This document shows, piece by piece, positions 35,401 through 45,379 of a DNA stretch of 64,000 nucleotides (the stretch's first letter is position 1; each line of letters starts with the position of its first letter). The translations under genes and the position numbers were made by a program. The notes beneath the pieces were generated by a model that ran no database searches, was not told where the DNA came from, and was given only the letters and a program-made list of their open reading frames with translations. The DNA is from Leptoclinus maculatus (Eukaryota > Chordata > Actinopteri > Perciformes > Stichaeidae): NCBI GenBank assembly GCA_032191485.1, contig JAVDOI010000019.1, positions 3,205,612 through 3,269,611 of the forward strand, in the 5' to 3' direction.

Positions 35401-38400
35401 CGACATGCACAGGTTGGCAGGTAACACTTTATTAGAAGGTCAGGCAAAGAAACTGCATTAACATGACCCTGAGTGATGTCTTTGAGCAGCCGTTCAGAGT
35501 CTGGAGGATCAGTTTGTTTACATCGTTAGTTGATAAAGACTAGATTGCATCGCTTCCTATAGTCCCGTAGAGGCAGGCGAGTCACAAAAAAGCAAAAAAC
35601 TACACAACTGAGCAGTTGTGATGGCTCTTAAACCTCTGAAATCTGAATCTTTAGAAGCTGAACCAACTGTGCAGGGAGATCGAGTTGTGGCTAATGATCA
35701 TGTGCATTCATTCAATTTATGATGAACTAATAATGTACTCGCAAATAAAATGATGCTGTAAACATCCCAAAGTAGTCAAAGTAACGACTAAGAAGCCATG
35801 CTAGCAGCTCTGTGAGACTCTACTTTAAGCTAAACGCTGATGTCAGCATGCTAATGCATTTGCAATGACCAGGCTAACATGCTAGCCTGGTTAGCATGCT
35901 AACAATTGCTAACTAGCACAAGTACAGCTGAGGCTTATGTCAACAGCTGTGCAGGTATTTACTGTTACTAAAGTATTAAGTAGTAGTCTGTTTGGCTACC
36001 GGCGGCTAAGGGAACTATCAGTACACACACTGCTGAGTACTTCCATGCCACCTCCTGCCCCTTGGCGAGTTTAATTTTGTTTTTGGCAAGGTTGTATGAA
36101 ATGTCTTATACAACGACTTCGAGCCAATTCCCTGTGTACATCGCTGCTTGCTTTTGAGTTTGAAGGAAGTGTGTTATACGACAACTTACAGCCCACTGGT
36201 GTCCAGACGGGGGGGTTAGCCGACGGGGGGTTGTGTTCATTCAATCACACATTACAGCAGTGGTCGTGCACCTCTTTAGTTTAATCTGGAACTTGATTGT
36301 TTAGTCGAGTGACAGAAAACAATCAACTTATTGTTGACTGATAAAAACAGTATTGTGTCTTATGTAAAAGATTGAACCGTTTGCATGTATTTAGTATTAA
36401 ACCTTCTGATTGTTGATTTAAAAACTTGCGTCGTCATTTTTCACGATTTTTAAGTCATCTAAATATTGAAATGAACGGATTACATACCCCTTCATGGATT
36501 TGACTTCTTTGGCTTATGAATCTCTGTCTAAAAACAAGCCTGATTAATATTTTGAGTGTGTGAGAGGTTGTAGACATAATGTTTGCACTGGACAGTAGTG
36601 AGGAATAAAAGGTCCTTTCTGCAATCTAGAGTGATTGGATAAATATTACTGTGTGTCTGAGGCTGTCGGTCATTATCAGGCAGGTTCACAGTTATGACTG
36701 AGCTGTGTAAACCACCCCCCCCCCCCCCCCACACACACACACACAGCAGTGGGGAAAGAGGTGTCAAACAGTGATTGCTTCATCAGCGTAAGAGGCAGAA
36801 CAAGAGAGCAGATGTTTTAATGAATAGCTGATGAGTGCAATCATTATGAATGAATGAGTAACAAGAGCCTGCACATATTGACGCCGTCGCCACATGATAA
36901 TGACATACAGTCGTTGAAACGCTAAAGCAGCACTTGGCGATAAGTGCAGAACCGTGACGTGGCCGACACACACACACTAAGGATTGATCTCTTGGGGAGG
37001 TCAGAGGTCAGCCAAGATGCTTTTTCTTTCTCCAAGAACAATATTATAATTTGTTCAAGTTTGAGGGATCTCATCATGAGCATAATAGACACCCTCATTT
37101 GCTATACAAGGCTACCTGTTCTGCAAATATATATACACAACAGCGACAGCAGTACGATAGCTGTCAACGCTGTGTCATTGCACAGCTGTGCCGTCGGAAA
37201 TAAACAACGAATGGTTTGAATGAAGTTACATGCCAAGAAGACATCTCGCTGAAGCAGAGTGGTGGTCCGTAACTTAAAAAGAAATTCCATCACAGGTGAT
37301 GTTAGAGTGTCCGGTGCAACAGAGGATGTTCACCTGGACACCGACCTGCATACCTGCATGCGACAGATTGTCTTAAATGTGCCACTTAAGAACAAATCTG
37401 TTCATACAAGTGGTTCTCACATTAGGGTCGACGCAAACCTACCGTATCTTTGTCATTTATTTACTGACCTTTCTTGTTACTTTTTGGCCGACACATATGC
37501 GAATATCGACTAATCTTAAACAAGCCAGTATTTGCCAGGGAGCGTGAATTTAGAATGTATTTAATTTGATAGGGATGATGCACTTTAACATAGTTCCAAT
37601 CCAGAGCACCAAACCGGTGTGCTGCAAGAGAGTTTACAGCTATTGCTAATTTTCAACTCTTGTCCCACAACACTTGATTTAATGAGCTTTCAGAGAGGGA
37701 CTAGTCAGCATGGCAGTAACTGATTAACCTCATTTACCAGCATTTGCTGCTTGTTCTTTTTCACAGATAGTGTCCACAATACAAAACAAACTTTAGAGTC
37801 TTTAGTCCATGTGCTGCTCAGTCAAGGAAGACAGTCTTGAGCGAAGCAGTTACTTAATTGCCGTTACTGCTGCGCTATAAAACATGGGAAATGAGCTTTC
37901 CAGTACTGCTGTGGACCCGGGTACAGATGGGGACAACAGCAGTAGATCGAGTGACAGGAGGATTACAGCGTGGACAGATGGCAGCCGTGGCACTGCCAAG
38001 CAGAAAGCCGCCGGGGGCCGAAGCCAAATGTGGGAAATAGAGCGGGTGATCAGCGCAATAAGGTGGAGAAGATGACCTACGGAAAACACATTCTGAGCCT
38101 TCAAAGGATTCTTAATCAACAACGCTGTGGCGTGTGTAATTTGCGATAACATTTAAAATCCCTTTTGAATTTATACAAAGCAGCATTTTTTTTTGCATGC
38201 TTTTATAGTAAATGCCATTTTTCCATTTCATCCAAAACCTATCAACAGGTACATTGTCTGTTTCTGATACTGATATGAATTCTCATTTGTTGCTTCAGCT
38301 TGGCAGAACATGGTGGTTGTGTGGCTCAGCATGTGACGCCGCGTCTGCATCTTGTGCACGCGGTGCTTTCAAAATCCAGGTCACGATCTGATGACACAAC

Positions 38401-39438
38401 CGACTTCCATCTCTATCCCTTGAACAACAAACAAAGTGTACGAGTCCAGCAAGAGCTCAACGAGACCAAAACACTGTTGAGTAAATCACTGCTCAGGAAG
38501 CAACGCACCACCTCTGTGCAACAAAAAGATTAACATTGTGATTTGAAGGATCATAGTTAAAATGACGAACCTGGATTCAAGCTCTTCCGGGGTGAACAGC
38601 ACCATTATAGTTTATTATTATTATAATAAATGAAGATGCATGAGCCAATTTTTTTTTTAAACTTCCTTTTTACAAAGTAGAACTGGAATGAAGGTTTATC
38701 TTTACTCAGAAATAAGTGTTTCATTGGAGTTTGTGTACTAAAAAACACAGCACTTCTATGCTACTGAATGTAGACACGGTGCTTTAGCTTTTTAATGATT
38801 GTAACAGTGAATAAAGAACGACTCGGCTTTACAGGAACAGTGTTGTTCCTTAATTTCATCGTCTTCCGTCTCGACCACCAGGTGATGTGGTGGTTCACTT
38901 TCACACTGATCTGTAGCGTCTATCTTTATCTATTTAACTGTTTTCACTGCTGGATCAGGTTGAAATCCTGGATGTATCCTTCAAACGCATATTGTAAACC
39001 ATTCTGTCTGGTTCTTTCTGAAAAATCAGATGATATTTACTAGTGAGTGCAGTTAGTGACAGTGTGGGTTCCATGGTAGCTTGATGGAGTAGCACCGGGG
39101 GGCGGAGCTTACAGACTTCAACAAATAACCACAGTGTGATTTTTTTTATTAGATTTGCTTCCACAAGAAAATGAAAATGTCAGCAACTTTAAAACATACC
39201 ATAAAGTTGAAATCAACTCACCTGCAGCATACATGACCGCAAGCATGATGGAGGAGATCCACGCGATCTGGCTGTAGGAGGCATCGAAGATGATCTGGAT
39301 GTCTTTGAAGTAGACGGTGATGGCCTTGGGGAAAGCGTACGAGAAGCCTATGGAGATGAAAGATGCCAACACCACGGGCCACCCCCAACCGCCGTCTGGT
39401 GGGGGCACGACGGGGGGACCTGTGGACGGGGGCGGCAT
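29206..39438 (-). CDS. slc16a7: Monocarboxylate transporter 2 (SLC16A7), four coding exons
   Basis: This is a proton-coupled plasma-membrane carrier for lactate, pyruvate and ketone bodies, of the major facilitator superfamily. Joining 39438-39222, 32222-32079, 30947-30144 and 29486-29206 gives 1446 nt, that is 481 residues plus TAG, close to the usual length of about 480. Every intron is GT-AG and every junction splits a codon after its first base. The family motif DGGWGW is at residues 15-20 at the start of helix 1, and the functionally important Lys is at 38. The second family motif (RYFCKKRPIANGLAMAG) is at about 137-153. The Asp/Arg pair of helix 8 is at 288 and 292 in FVDMVARP. A hydrophilic loop lies at about 199-225 between helices 6 and 7. 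The C-terminus ends in ETNI, as in mammalian MCT2, and the N-terminal and helix 3-8 sequence also fits MCT2 better than MCT1. One stretch ([14 protein letters not shown]) is more MCT1-like. Such carriers normally need basigin or embigin to reach the membrane (family knowledge). No frameshift or internal stop was seen. Confidence 0.9.
29487..30143 (-). other. slc16a7: slc16a7 intron 3
   Basis: A 657-bp intron with a GTACGA donor and TTGCAG acceptor. It contains a short C-rich run near 29790 but nothing else I can identify. Confidence 0.85.
30144..30947 (-). CDS. slc16a7: slc16a7 third coding exon (main membrane domain)
   Basis: This 804-nt exon encodes residues 121-388: the end of helix 4 through helix 11. 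It holds the second family motif, the charged central loop (residues about 199-225, with a TTTTK stretch), the KYLDLSLFKHRGF entry into the C-terminal half, the substrate-site Asp288/Arg292 pair, and [21 protein letters not shown]. The acceptor is CTCATAG|GA and the donor GCAG|GTACGA. Confidence 0.93.
30948..32078 (-). other. slc16a7: slc16a7 intron 2
   Basis: A 1131-bp intron with a GTAAGT donor and CATAG acceptor. Its 31165-31430 part is a copy of a dispersed GCTAGC/TTAGCAT repeat, including a 23-bp tandem duplication. The remainder is AT-rich and featureless. Confidence 0.85.
31165..31430 (+). repeat. Dispersed fish repeat, copy 3 (3' part), with 23-bp tandem duplication
   Basis: It runs from TGCCTGCAAAACTAATGAGG to TTAGCATTTAGCTCAAAGCA. 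At 31306-31351 the unit GCATGCTAGCATGGTCATT plus GTGA occurs twice in tandem, followed by a partial third copy. It is in slc16a7 intron 2. Confidence 0.65.
32079..32222 (-). CDS. slc16a7: slc16a7 second coding exon
   Basis: This 144-nt exon encodes residues 73-120: the short loop after helix 2 (GPISSILVNTYGCRP) and helix 3 and part of helix 4 (GGCLSATGMILASF, then VVQLYFCIGVIGG). The acceptor reads CTCCAG|GT and the donor G|GTAAGT. The size and phase match the second coding exon of vertebrate SLC16A1/7 genes. Confidence 0.92.
34085..34260 (+). mobile_element. tRNA-derived SINE fragment
   Basis: A pol III A box-like TGGCCTAAAGG lies at 34087-34097 and a degenerate B box (GGCTCCAGATCC) at 34131-34142, at normal spacing. 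This is followed by a body of about 110 bp with no clear tail. The B box carries an extra base, so the copy is probably dead. It sits in slc16a7 intron 1. Confidence 0.45.
35785..35960 (-). repeat. Dispersed fish repeat, copy 4 (reverse)
   Basis: Read on the minus strand it gives CCTCAGCTGTACTTGTGC, GTTAGCATGCTAACC, GGTCATTGCAAATG, TTAGCATGCTGACATCAGC and CACAGAGCTGCTAGCATGG. The order is the same as copy 3. Confidence 0.6.
36715..36745 (+). repeat. C16 homopolymer followed by (CA)n
   Basis: Sixteen C residues run directly into about eight CA units, inside slc16a7 intron 1. Confidence 0.9.
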
Positions 39439-39467
39439 CACTGGCCCACCTCAACGCTGACTATTCA
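39222..39467 (-). CDS. slc16a7: slc16a7 first coding exon with 29 nt of 5' UTR
   Basis: The exon encodes residues 1-72 plus the first base of codon 73. The ATG is at 39438-39436. A GTG one codon upstream is in frame but is not the expected start. Residues 1-14 are proline-rich, then DGGWGW opens helix 1 and helix 2 ends at MYAAG. The donor is GCAG|GTGAGT with the last exon base at 39222. A strong acceptor (pyrimidine tract, then TTGCAG) ends at 39468, so the exon probably starts at 39467 and an untranslated first exon lies further upstream on the minus strand. Confidence 0.9.
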
Positions 39468-39805
39468 CTGCAACGACAGACAGGAGAGGGACAGAGGAAC
39501 ATGAAATATCACCACCAGCATTCTGTGTACCAACTGCCTGTGGTAATATGACACGAGTGGGACAAGGACATACCAGAGGTCCGTATCCCACATTGCACTA
39601 ATTATCGGTTTGAGAGTGTTGTGCATTCACTTCACCTGAGAGAACAGAGCAGCCCCACCCAGTATTCACCTTGAAGTAATGGAAACTTCAGACCAGGTGC
39701 TGCTGTGTACAATGCAAACACTCCCTATTTACACGTAGAGAAAACTATTTCCGCAGCTATACTTCATACTTTTTCTTTTTTTTTAACAGGCGGACTGTCA
39801 AGGAT

Positions 39806-39808
<3 letters not shown>

Positions 39809-39837
<29 letters not shown>
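39809..39837 (+). repeat. (CA)n microsatellite
   Basis: About 14 CA units, 370 bp upstream of slc16a7 coding exon 1. Confidence 0.95.
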
Positions 39838-39838
<1 letters not shown>

Positions 39839-39953
39839 ATAGTATAAAATGTGTAACTGTTGTGTTTTAGCTCTTTCTAACCTCATTAGCGTCACCTTTC
39901 TAATCAGCCAGGAATAACTTGCAGCTGTATAATTAGCTCAGGGTGCATACTGA

Positions 39954-40082
39954 GGCCGTGGTTACACTTGTCCTTTTAATGGCAGTTTTGTGATCTGATG
40001 CACCATGGGACATATTTCGTGGTCAAAGGGGCGTCTGTAAAAACGGCGGATAAACATTGAAAAGACAAGTGAAACCACGGCC
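39954..40082. mobile_element. Hairpin MITE, 129 bp, Harbinger-like
   Basis: The termini GGCCGTGGTTACACTTGTC and their inverted partner at 40058-40082 pair over about 27 bp with three mismatches. The 3-bp word TGA flanks both sides (39951-39953 and 40083-40085). GG-starting TIRs with a 3-bp duplication resemble PIF/Harbinger, although TGA is not the usual TWA target. Confidence 0.55.
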
Positions 40083-40270
40083 TGAGACGACGACAGCTAC
40101 TTTGGGTTTCACATAAATGAACAGCCAGTGGAAGAATCAACAGGTTTACTCAAGTTTGCGTTGCAGCATCACAAGTGAGAAATGATTTGAGATTGCCAGA
40201 GCTGGACGTGGTTGCTAATAATTGCCACCACTGATTGCAACAGCTACTTGTAGCAGAACAGATACGTTAA

Positions 40271-40594
40271 AGGGGCCATGCACTGGTTTTACACATCAAG
40301 CTCAGTTTACTTGTTATGGTTATACTACTCACTTTATAATATATGAAGTATAGTATAGTTGAAAACACACTCCTGGTTGTGTAATCAGGGTTGCAGCCTG
40401 ACGTCATTAAGGTTGCATTATGGGAATTTAAAGACCTCTACTTTTTTAATCTTAGCCTATAGCGGGGTCTAAAAGTCATCTCGGCCTCTGCTGCTTCAAT
40501 TTGGACAATTCTTCTTTCTTTTTTTTAAACAATCTGTGTCTTCCAACGTTATAAATGTGCCGTTTGAAAAATACCAAATCACTGGAGTACCCCT
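40271..40594. mobile_element. TTAA-flanked MITE, 324 bp
   Basis: It begins AGGGGCCATGCACTGG after TTAA at 40267-40270. It ends CCAGTGATTT-type inverted sequence and CCCCT before TTAA at 40595-40598. The inverted termini are imperfect. A TTAA duplication fits the piggyBac or Kolobok groups. There is no coding capacity. Confidence 0.5.
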
Positions 40595-40692
40595 TTAAAT
40601 AGTTTATTTTTCCATTTGCAACAATACAGATCAGACTTCCTTAAGTAGCTGTAATTAAACCTCTTCTTAAGAAGCCCACTCTCGACCCAGAG

Positions 40693-42030
40693 GTGTTGGC
40701 TAACTATAGACCGATCTCCAACCTTCCATTCCTCTCTAAGATCCTTGAGAAAGCAGTAGCTAATCAGTTGTGTGACTTTCTACATAACAATAGTTTATTT
40801 GAGGATTTTCAGTCAGGATTTAGAAAGCATCACAGCACTGAGACAGCTCTGGTAAAAATTACTAATGACCTTCTAATTGCATCAGACAAAGGACTTGTCT
40901 CTGTTCTTGTCTTGTTAGACCTTAGTGCTGCGTTCGACACCATAGACCATTATATCCTGTTACAGAGACTAGAACATTATATTGGTATCAAAGGAACCGC
41001 ACTGAACTGGTTTGGATCCTATTTATCGGATCGATCTCAGTTTGTATATGTAAACGATGAAGCCTCGATGAGGACCAACGTTAGTTATGGAGTTCCACAA
41101 GGTTCTGTGCTTGGACCAATTTTGTTCACCTTATATATGCTTCCTTTAGGTAATATTATCAGAGAACACTCCATAAAGTTTCATTGTTATGCAGATGATA
41201 CTCAATTGTATATATCGATTAAACCAGATGAAACCAACCAGCTCACTAAACTGCAAGCATGTCTAAAGGACATAAAAACCTGGATGACCTGCAACTTCCT
41301 GATGTTAAACGCAGACAAAACTGAAGTTATTCTACTAGGCCCAGAACACCTTCGAAATCAGTTATCTAATGACATAGTTTCTCTAGATGGCATTGCGCTG
41401 ACATCCAGCTGCACCGTAAAGAATCTTGGAGTCATTTTTGATCAGGATTTGTCTTTTAATTCTCAGATAAAACAAATTTCTAGGACTGCCTTTTTTCACC
41501 TACGTAATATTTCAAAAATCAGACACATCTTGTCTCATAGCGATGCAGAGAAATTAGTTCATGCATTTGTTACCTCTAGACTAGATTACTGCAATTCCTT
41601 ATTTTCAGGCTGCTCTAATAAATCTCTTAAATCTCTCCAGCTGATTCAGAATGCTGCAGCTCGTGTACTAACAAGAACTAAGAAAAGAGATCATATTAGT
41701 CCTGTATTAGCTTCTCTGCACTGGCTCCCTGTAAAATCTAGAATAGAATTTAAAATTCTTTTACTCACCTACAAAGCCCGAACTGGTCGGGCACCATCAT
41801 ATCTTAAAGAGCTTATAGTACCATATTATCTTACTAGGGAGCTGCGCTCCACTAATTCAGGGTTACTTGTAGTTCCTAGAGTCTTAAAGAGTAGGATGGG
41901 AGCCAGAGCCTTCAGTTACCAAGCTCCTCTTTTGTGGAACAAGCTTCCCGTTTCAGTCCGGGGGGCAGACACACTCACCACATTTAAGAGTAAGCTTAAG
42001 ACTTTCCTTTTTGATAGTGCTTATAGTTAG
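40693..42030 (+). CDS. LINE ORF2 fragment: reverse transcriptase, L2/CR1 type
   Basis: A 445-residue open frame; coding sense starts slightly earlier, near 40648. Visible RT motifs in order are NYRPISNLPFLSKILEK, SGFRKHHSTETAL, LLDLSAAFDTIDH (first catalytic Asp), YGVPQGSVLGPILF, and FHCYADDTQLY (the YADD active site). Then come LNADKTEVILLG, the thumb region KNLGVIFDQDLSF, and the C-terminal LHWLPVKSRIEFKILLLTYK. No stop interrupts it, so the copy is young or well preserved. The apurinic endonuclease domain is absent because of 5' truncation. Confidence 0.9.
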   Translation: MLANYRPISNLPFLSKILEKAVANQLCDFLHNNSLFEDFQSGFRKHHSTETALVKITNDLLIASDKGLVSVLVLLDLSAAFDTIDHYILLQRLEHYIGIKGTALNWFGSYLSDRSQFVYVNDEASMRTNVSYGVPQGSVLGPILFTLYMLPLGNIIREHSIKFHCYADDTQLYISIKPDETNQLTKLQACLKDIKTWMTCNFLMLNADKTEVILLGPEHLRNQLSNDIVSLDGIALTSSCTVKNLGVIFDQDLSFNSQIKQISRTAFFHLRNISKIRHILSHSDAEKLVHAFVTSRLDYCNSLFSGCSNKSLKSLQLIQNAAARVLTRTKKRDHISPVLASLHWLPVKSRIEFKILLLTYKARTGRAPSYLKELIVPYYLTRELRSTNSGLLVVPRVLKSRMGARAFSYQAPLLWNKLPVSVRGADTLTTFKSKLKTFLFDSAYS

Positions 42031-42180
42031 GGCTGGCTCAGGTTTGCCTTGGACCACCCCTTAGACAAACTGGTATAGGCTTAGACTACAGGGGGACTTC
42101 CTAGGATACACTGAGCTCCTCTCTCCTCTTCTTCATCTCTGTCTGTATGAATTGATGTCCCATTAATGCTCACTACTAAC

Positions 42181-42628
42181 TCTACTTCTTCCCCGGAGTC
42201 TTTGTGCTTTCTCGCCTCACAGGTTCCCATGGATCGTGGTTTCATCTGGACTCTGGTCCTTCCACCCGCCATGGCCCTGCAGATACCTACTACCTATTTT
42301 ATTATTAACATTATCAACCATATTACCGTTACCACTAAATGCACATTACTGACTTTGTTTCTTCCCCGGAGTCCCTGTGCTTTCTCTCCTCACAGGTTTC
42401 CATGTATCGTGGTTTCATCTGGACCCTGGTCCTTCCACCCGCTTTAACCCTGCTGACTCCCACTAATAAATAACACTCTTATTATTACTTACATTACTAT
42501 TTCATATTACCGGTCCCATTAATGCACATTATTGACCAGCTTTTTCACCAGAGTATCTGTGCTTTATCGCCTCGCAGGTACCTCTGGATCCGGGTTGTAC
42601 CTGGACCTGGTCTTTCCACCTGCCGTAG
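42181..42628 (+). repeat. Three diverged tandem repeats in the LINE 3' UTR, period about 175-180 bp
   Basis: The word CCCCGGAGTC/GAGTATCTGTGCTTT followed by CGCCTCACAGGT and then CTGGTCCTTCCACCC occurs at about 42190-42270, 42364-42442 and 42544-42628. Each copy is followed by an AT-rich TTATTATTA and GCACATTA segment. The third copy is the most diverged. Confidence 0.75.
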
Positions 42629-44370
42629 TTCTGTCATACATTGAATGTGTTGAAATTACATTGCATGTGTTGTAATTTTGTTATGCTGTTCAACACTTGA
42701 CATCTATTGCACTTCTGTCCATCCTGGGAGAGGGATCCCTCCTCTGTTGCTCTCCCTAAGGTCTCTTCCTCTTTTCTCCCCGTTAAAGGGGTTTTTTGGG
42801 GGAGTTTTTCCTGTTCCGATGTGAGGGTTCCGGGACAAGAGGATGTCATGTGTACATATTGTAAAGCCCTCTGAGGCAAATTTGTAATTTGTGATTTTGG
42901 GCTATACAAAATAAATTTGAATTGAATTGAATTGAATTATCCATGCGAATGCAGCTACATTTGAAAATGCATATTTTCTGCTCTTTTGGGCTCCCACTCA
43001 CAGTGGATACAGTGTCAGTATAGAGCTGCAGTGTGGACGACGAAAAGTTATTTTTTAACTATAGCCATTGTATTCCCAGTGGAATGACATCTGGTGTAAA
43101 AGACGTTTTTGCATTGCAATTTGCATTATGAATTCACCCGGGAGACTCTCTGTGTGGCAGCCATAAGAGCAGGTTGAATCTGAATGTAAAGCTTTTGGTG
43201 CTCCTGCTGCTGACAGACAGGTACCAACACGATATAATGATGTTGGTGGAAGTCGACATCTTACAGCAGCAAGCTTCATTCAAGAACATCAAAGCCTTAC
43301 AAGGGAAATGGACACTTCAGTCTTCAGAGTGTCACCCAGCCACCAACATCAATAAATGATGCCGCTCCCGCCTGATCGGGTTGTGATGTTGTGGTGACTC
43401 ACAATATACTGAGATCTACTACGATCTACTACGTGTCAACAGGAACGCATCAGCGGGATGACTCACACATTTGGCAAGTATTTAAAAAAATGCTTCAACT
43501 TGTTACTCAAATTCTTTATAAGGACTGAAGAAATACAGGAAATGAGGTGAAGCTGCTGACCTGTATGGAGGCTGGAAAGTGCCACCAAAATAATTGTAAA
43601 CTTGTTCATGGGTTTGAATCATTAACTTACATTTCTAAAATAAGCTTGACATAACCTTTTGTCATCGCTACAAGCGACACCTTTCACATTACACATCTGA
43701 TCCATTAAAAATATGCAAATATTTATTATTATTGCTTATTTTTTTAAACTTTGTGCTTCAACAGAAATCTCTCCGGTTTCGTATTGGGATGTTTATTTAC
43801 ATTAAAATGAAATATAATTGAGTCACCCACACGTCTTTGAATGGACGAACAAACGGGGAACAGAAAAAGGACAAAATGTGTTCCAAAATGGGACATTATG
43901 AATGAAATTCTACCGATTAGGTTGTGAATTTTTTTGTGGAACATGCTTTCATTTACAAACAAAAAAAAGTTTGGTTCTTTGATTTTGTGACGGTGGTTGC
44001 CTACACATTATAGGGAATGTTGCGTTGGAACATTGGTATTAGCTATTACACCTGGTTGTAACTGGGTGGATGACTAAAGACCAACTAAACTAAAACTGGC
44101 CTGGTGCATGGAAATATAATCCTCTGTGTATACGCGTTGCATTGCCCCTTTAATCAAAGTTGGAGATTATGCCTTTCCATACAGTCTAATAATCCACGCT
44201 AATCAGATTACAGGCTGTCCACAGCAGCTGCACTCCGCGTAGATACTGGTTTTGATTGATTGAACGTGACGACAATGCACTGACAAACCTCAGAACTCAT
44301 AAGCAGCTTAAGTTGATGGGCTCGAATATGAAGCTCAAAACCGGCTGACCATAAAATGGCAGCTAAGGAT

Positions 44371-44390
44371 GGGGGGGGGGGGGGGGGGGG
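44371..44390 (+). repeat. G20 homopolymer
   Basis: Twenty consecutive G residues between GGAT and ACAAGG. Confidence 0.9.
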
Positions 44391-45305
44391 ACAAGGCGCA
44401 CTTTCAGACAAGCTCGACGAATTTAGTTTATGATCAACCACATTAAGTACCTAAGAAGTCAAACGGAGCAAAGTCGCCCTTCAGTTTCCACAATGTCAAC
44501 ACTTCCTCTTTGCTTTAGAAGCCCAGATCCTCATCGTGTGCCTCTGTGTCCTTCACCGGACACACCACCGACTGAGAGAGCAGCAGACCGAGGAGTGACC
44601 GACGGGCTGCGATATCCCAGCACAGGCGTATTATTAAAACACAAACTGAACTCCAGTGACACCAAGGTGCCTCAAAATATCTGCGGTCAGGGTTGTTGGG
44701 AGCCACCGAGCTGTCAACACTCACTATTATGTTCTAAATCTGCAACCAGCAGCACTTGTTAGTCGAGATGCCTGATGACAATTAAACGTGGTCAATCCCC
44801 GCAGGGGAATTATTTTCATTTCCCTCCACATAGAAACGTCATAGGTCAGCAGCGACGTGCCAGTATGCCAGTACTCGCTTATTTCACCCCTCATCAACCG
44901 GCAGGCCCGGTGAATATTTAGTGTGTCCACACAGGATGCCTTCAGGCACAGTACTGAGCATAGGTCCCAACACGCATGATCATTGTACCTGTGCATTATA
45001 AAACACAAGACAATAGACTTGAGGCTGCACCTTGTGAGGCGTGATACGGTACGCATCCTTTATTGATTCAAATATCTGATCTATGATTTACAAGAACAAA
45101 CTAAGATCAACAGACTACAGAGCTTCTCTATAAGCTCGTTTGTAAAAAAAAAAAAAAAAAAAGAGCTTTTGGCCTATCGTGCATGATGTGCTTGTGTAAA
45201 CATAGCAGTGGTGGATGAGAGCCTGCGGACAGAGCTGATTGAATTAGGCTTAGAATTAGAGTATCCTTCACGTCACCCGGTTCACTTCACTGTCTCCAAC
45301 GCAGC

Positions 45306-45312
<7 letters not shown>

Positions 45313-45375
<63 letters not shown>
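45313..45375 (+). repeat. (GT)n microsatellite, about 31 units
   Basis: An uninterrupted GT run of 63 bp, with GTGC variants on both sides. Confidence 0.95.

Positions 45376-45379
<4 letters not shown>

Larger units (their letters stand above)
32223..39221 (-). other. slc16a7: slc16a7 intron 1 of the coding region
   Basis: A 7.0-kb intron with a GTGAGT donor and TCCAG acceptor. It holds a tRNA-like SINE head near 34085, a reverse copy of the dispersed repeat at 35785-35960, and a C16 plus CA microsatellite at 36715-36745. No further coding exon was seen on either strand. Confidence 0.75.
40645..42937 (+). mobile_element. 5'-truncated L2-clade LINE retrotransposon
   Basis: It begins abruptly inside ORF2, at VIKPLLKKPTLDPEVLANYR, just before the reverse transcriptase. 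It ends in a typical L2/CR1 tail: TTTGGGCTATACAAAATAAA followed by four to five GAATT/ATTGA units instead of poly(A). The endonuclease and 5' end are missing, as expected from incomplete reverse transcription. It lies about 1.2 kb upstream of slc16a7 coding exon 1 in opposite orientation. The clade call rests on the RT wording and the tail, so a related CR1 group is possible. Confidence 0.88.

Noticed and set aside
29206..39438. Identification as slc16a1 (MCT1)
   Set aside because: The ETNI terminus, short central loop and the helix 3-5 wording favour MCT2; MCT1 ends differently.
39439..39441. GTG one codon upstream of the slc16a7 ATG as a start
   Set aside because: The ATG at 39438 has the expected family N-terminus (MPPP...); a GTG start is unlikely in a vertebrate gene.
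44208..44441. Minus-strand open frame with a poly-proline run
   Set aside because: It is produced by the G20 homopolymer.
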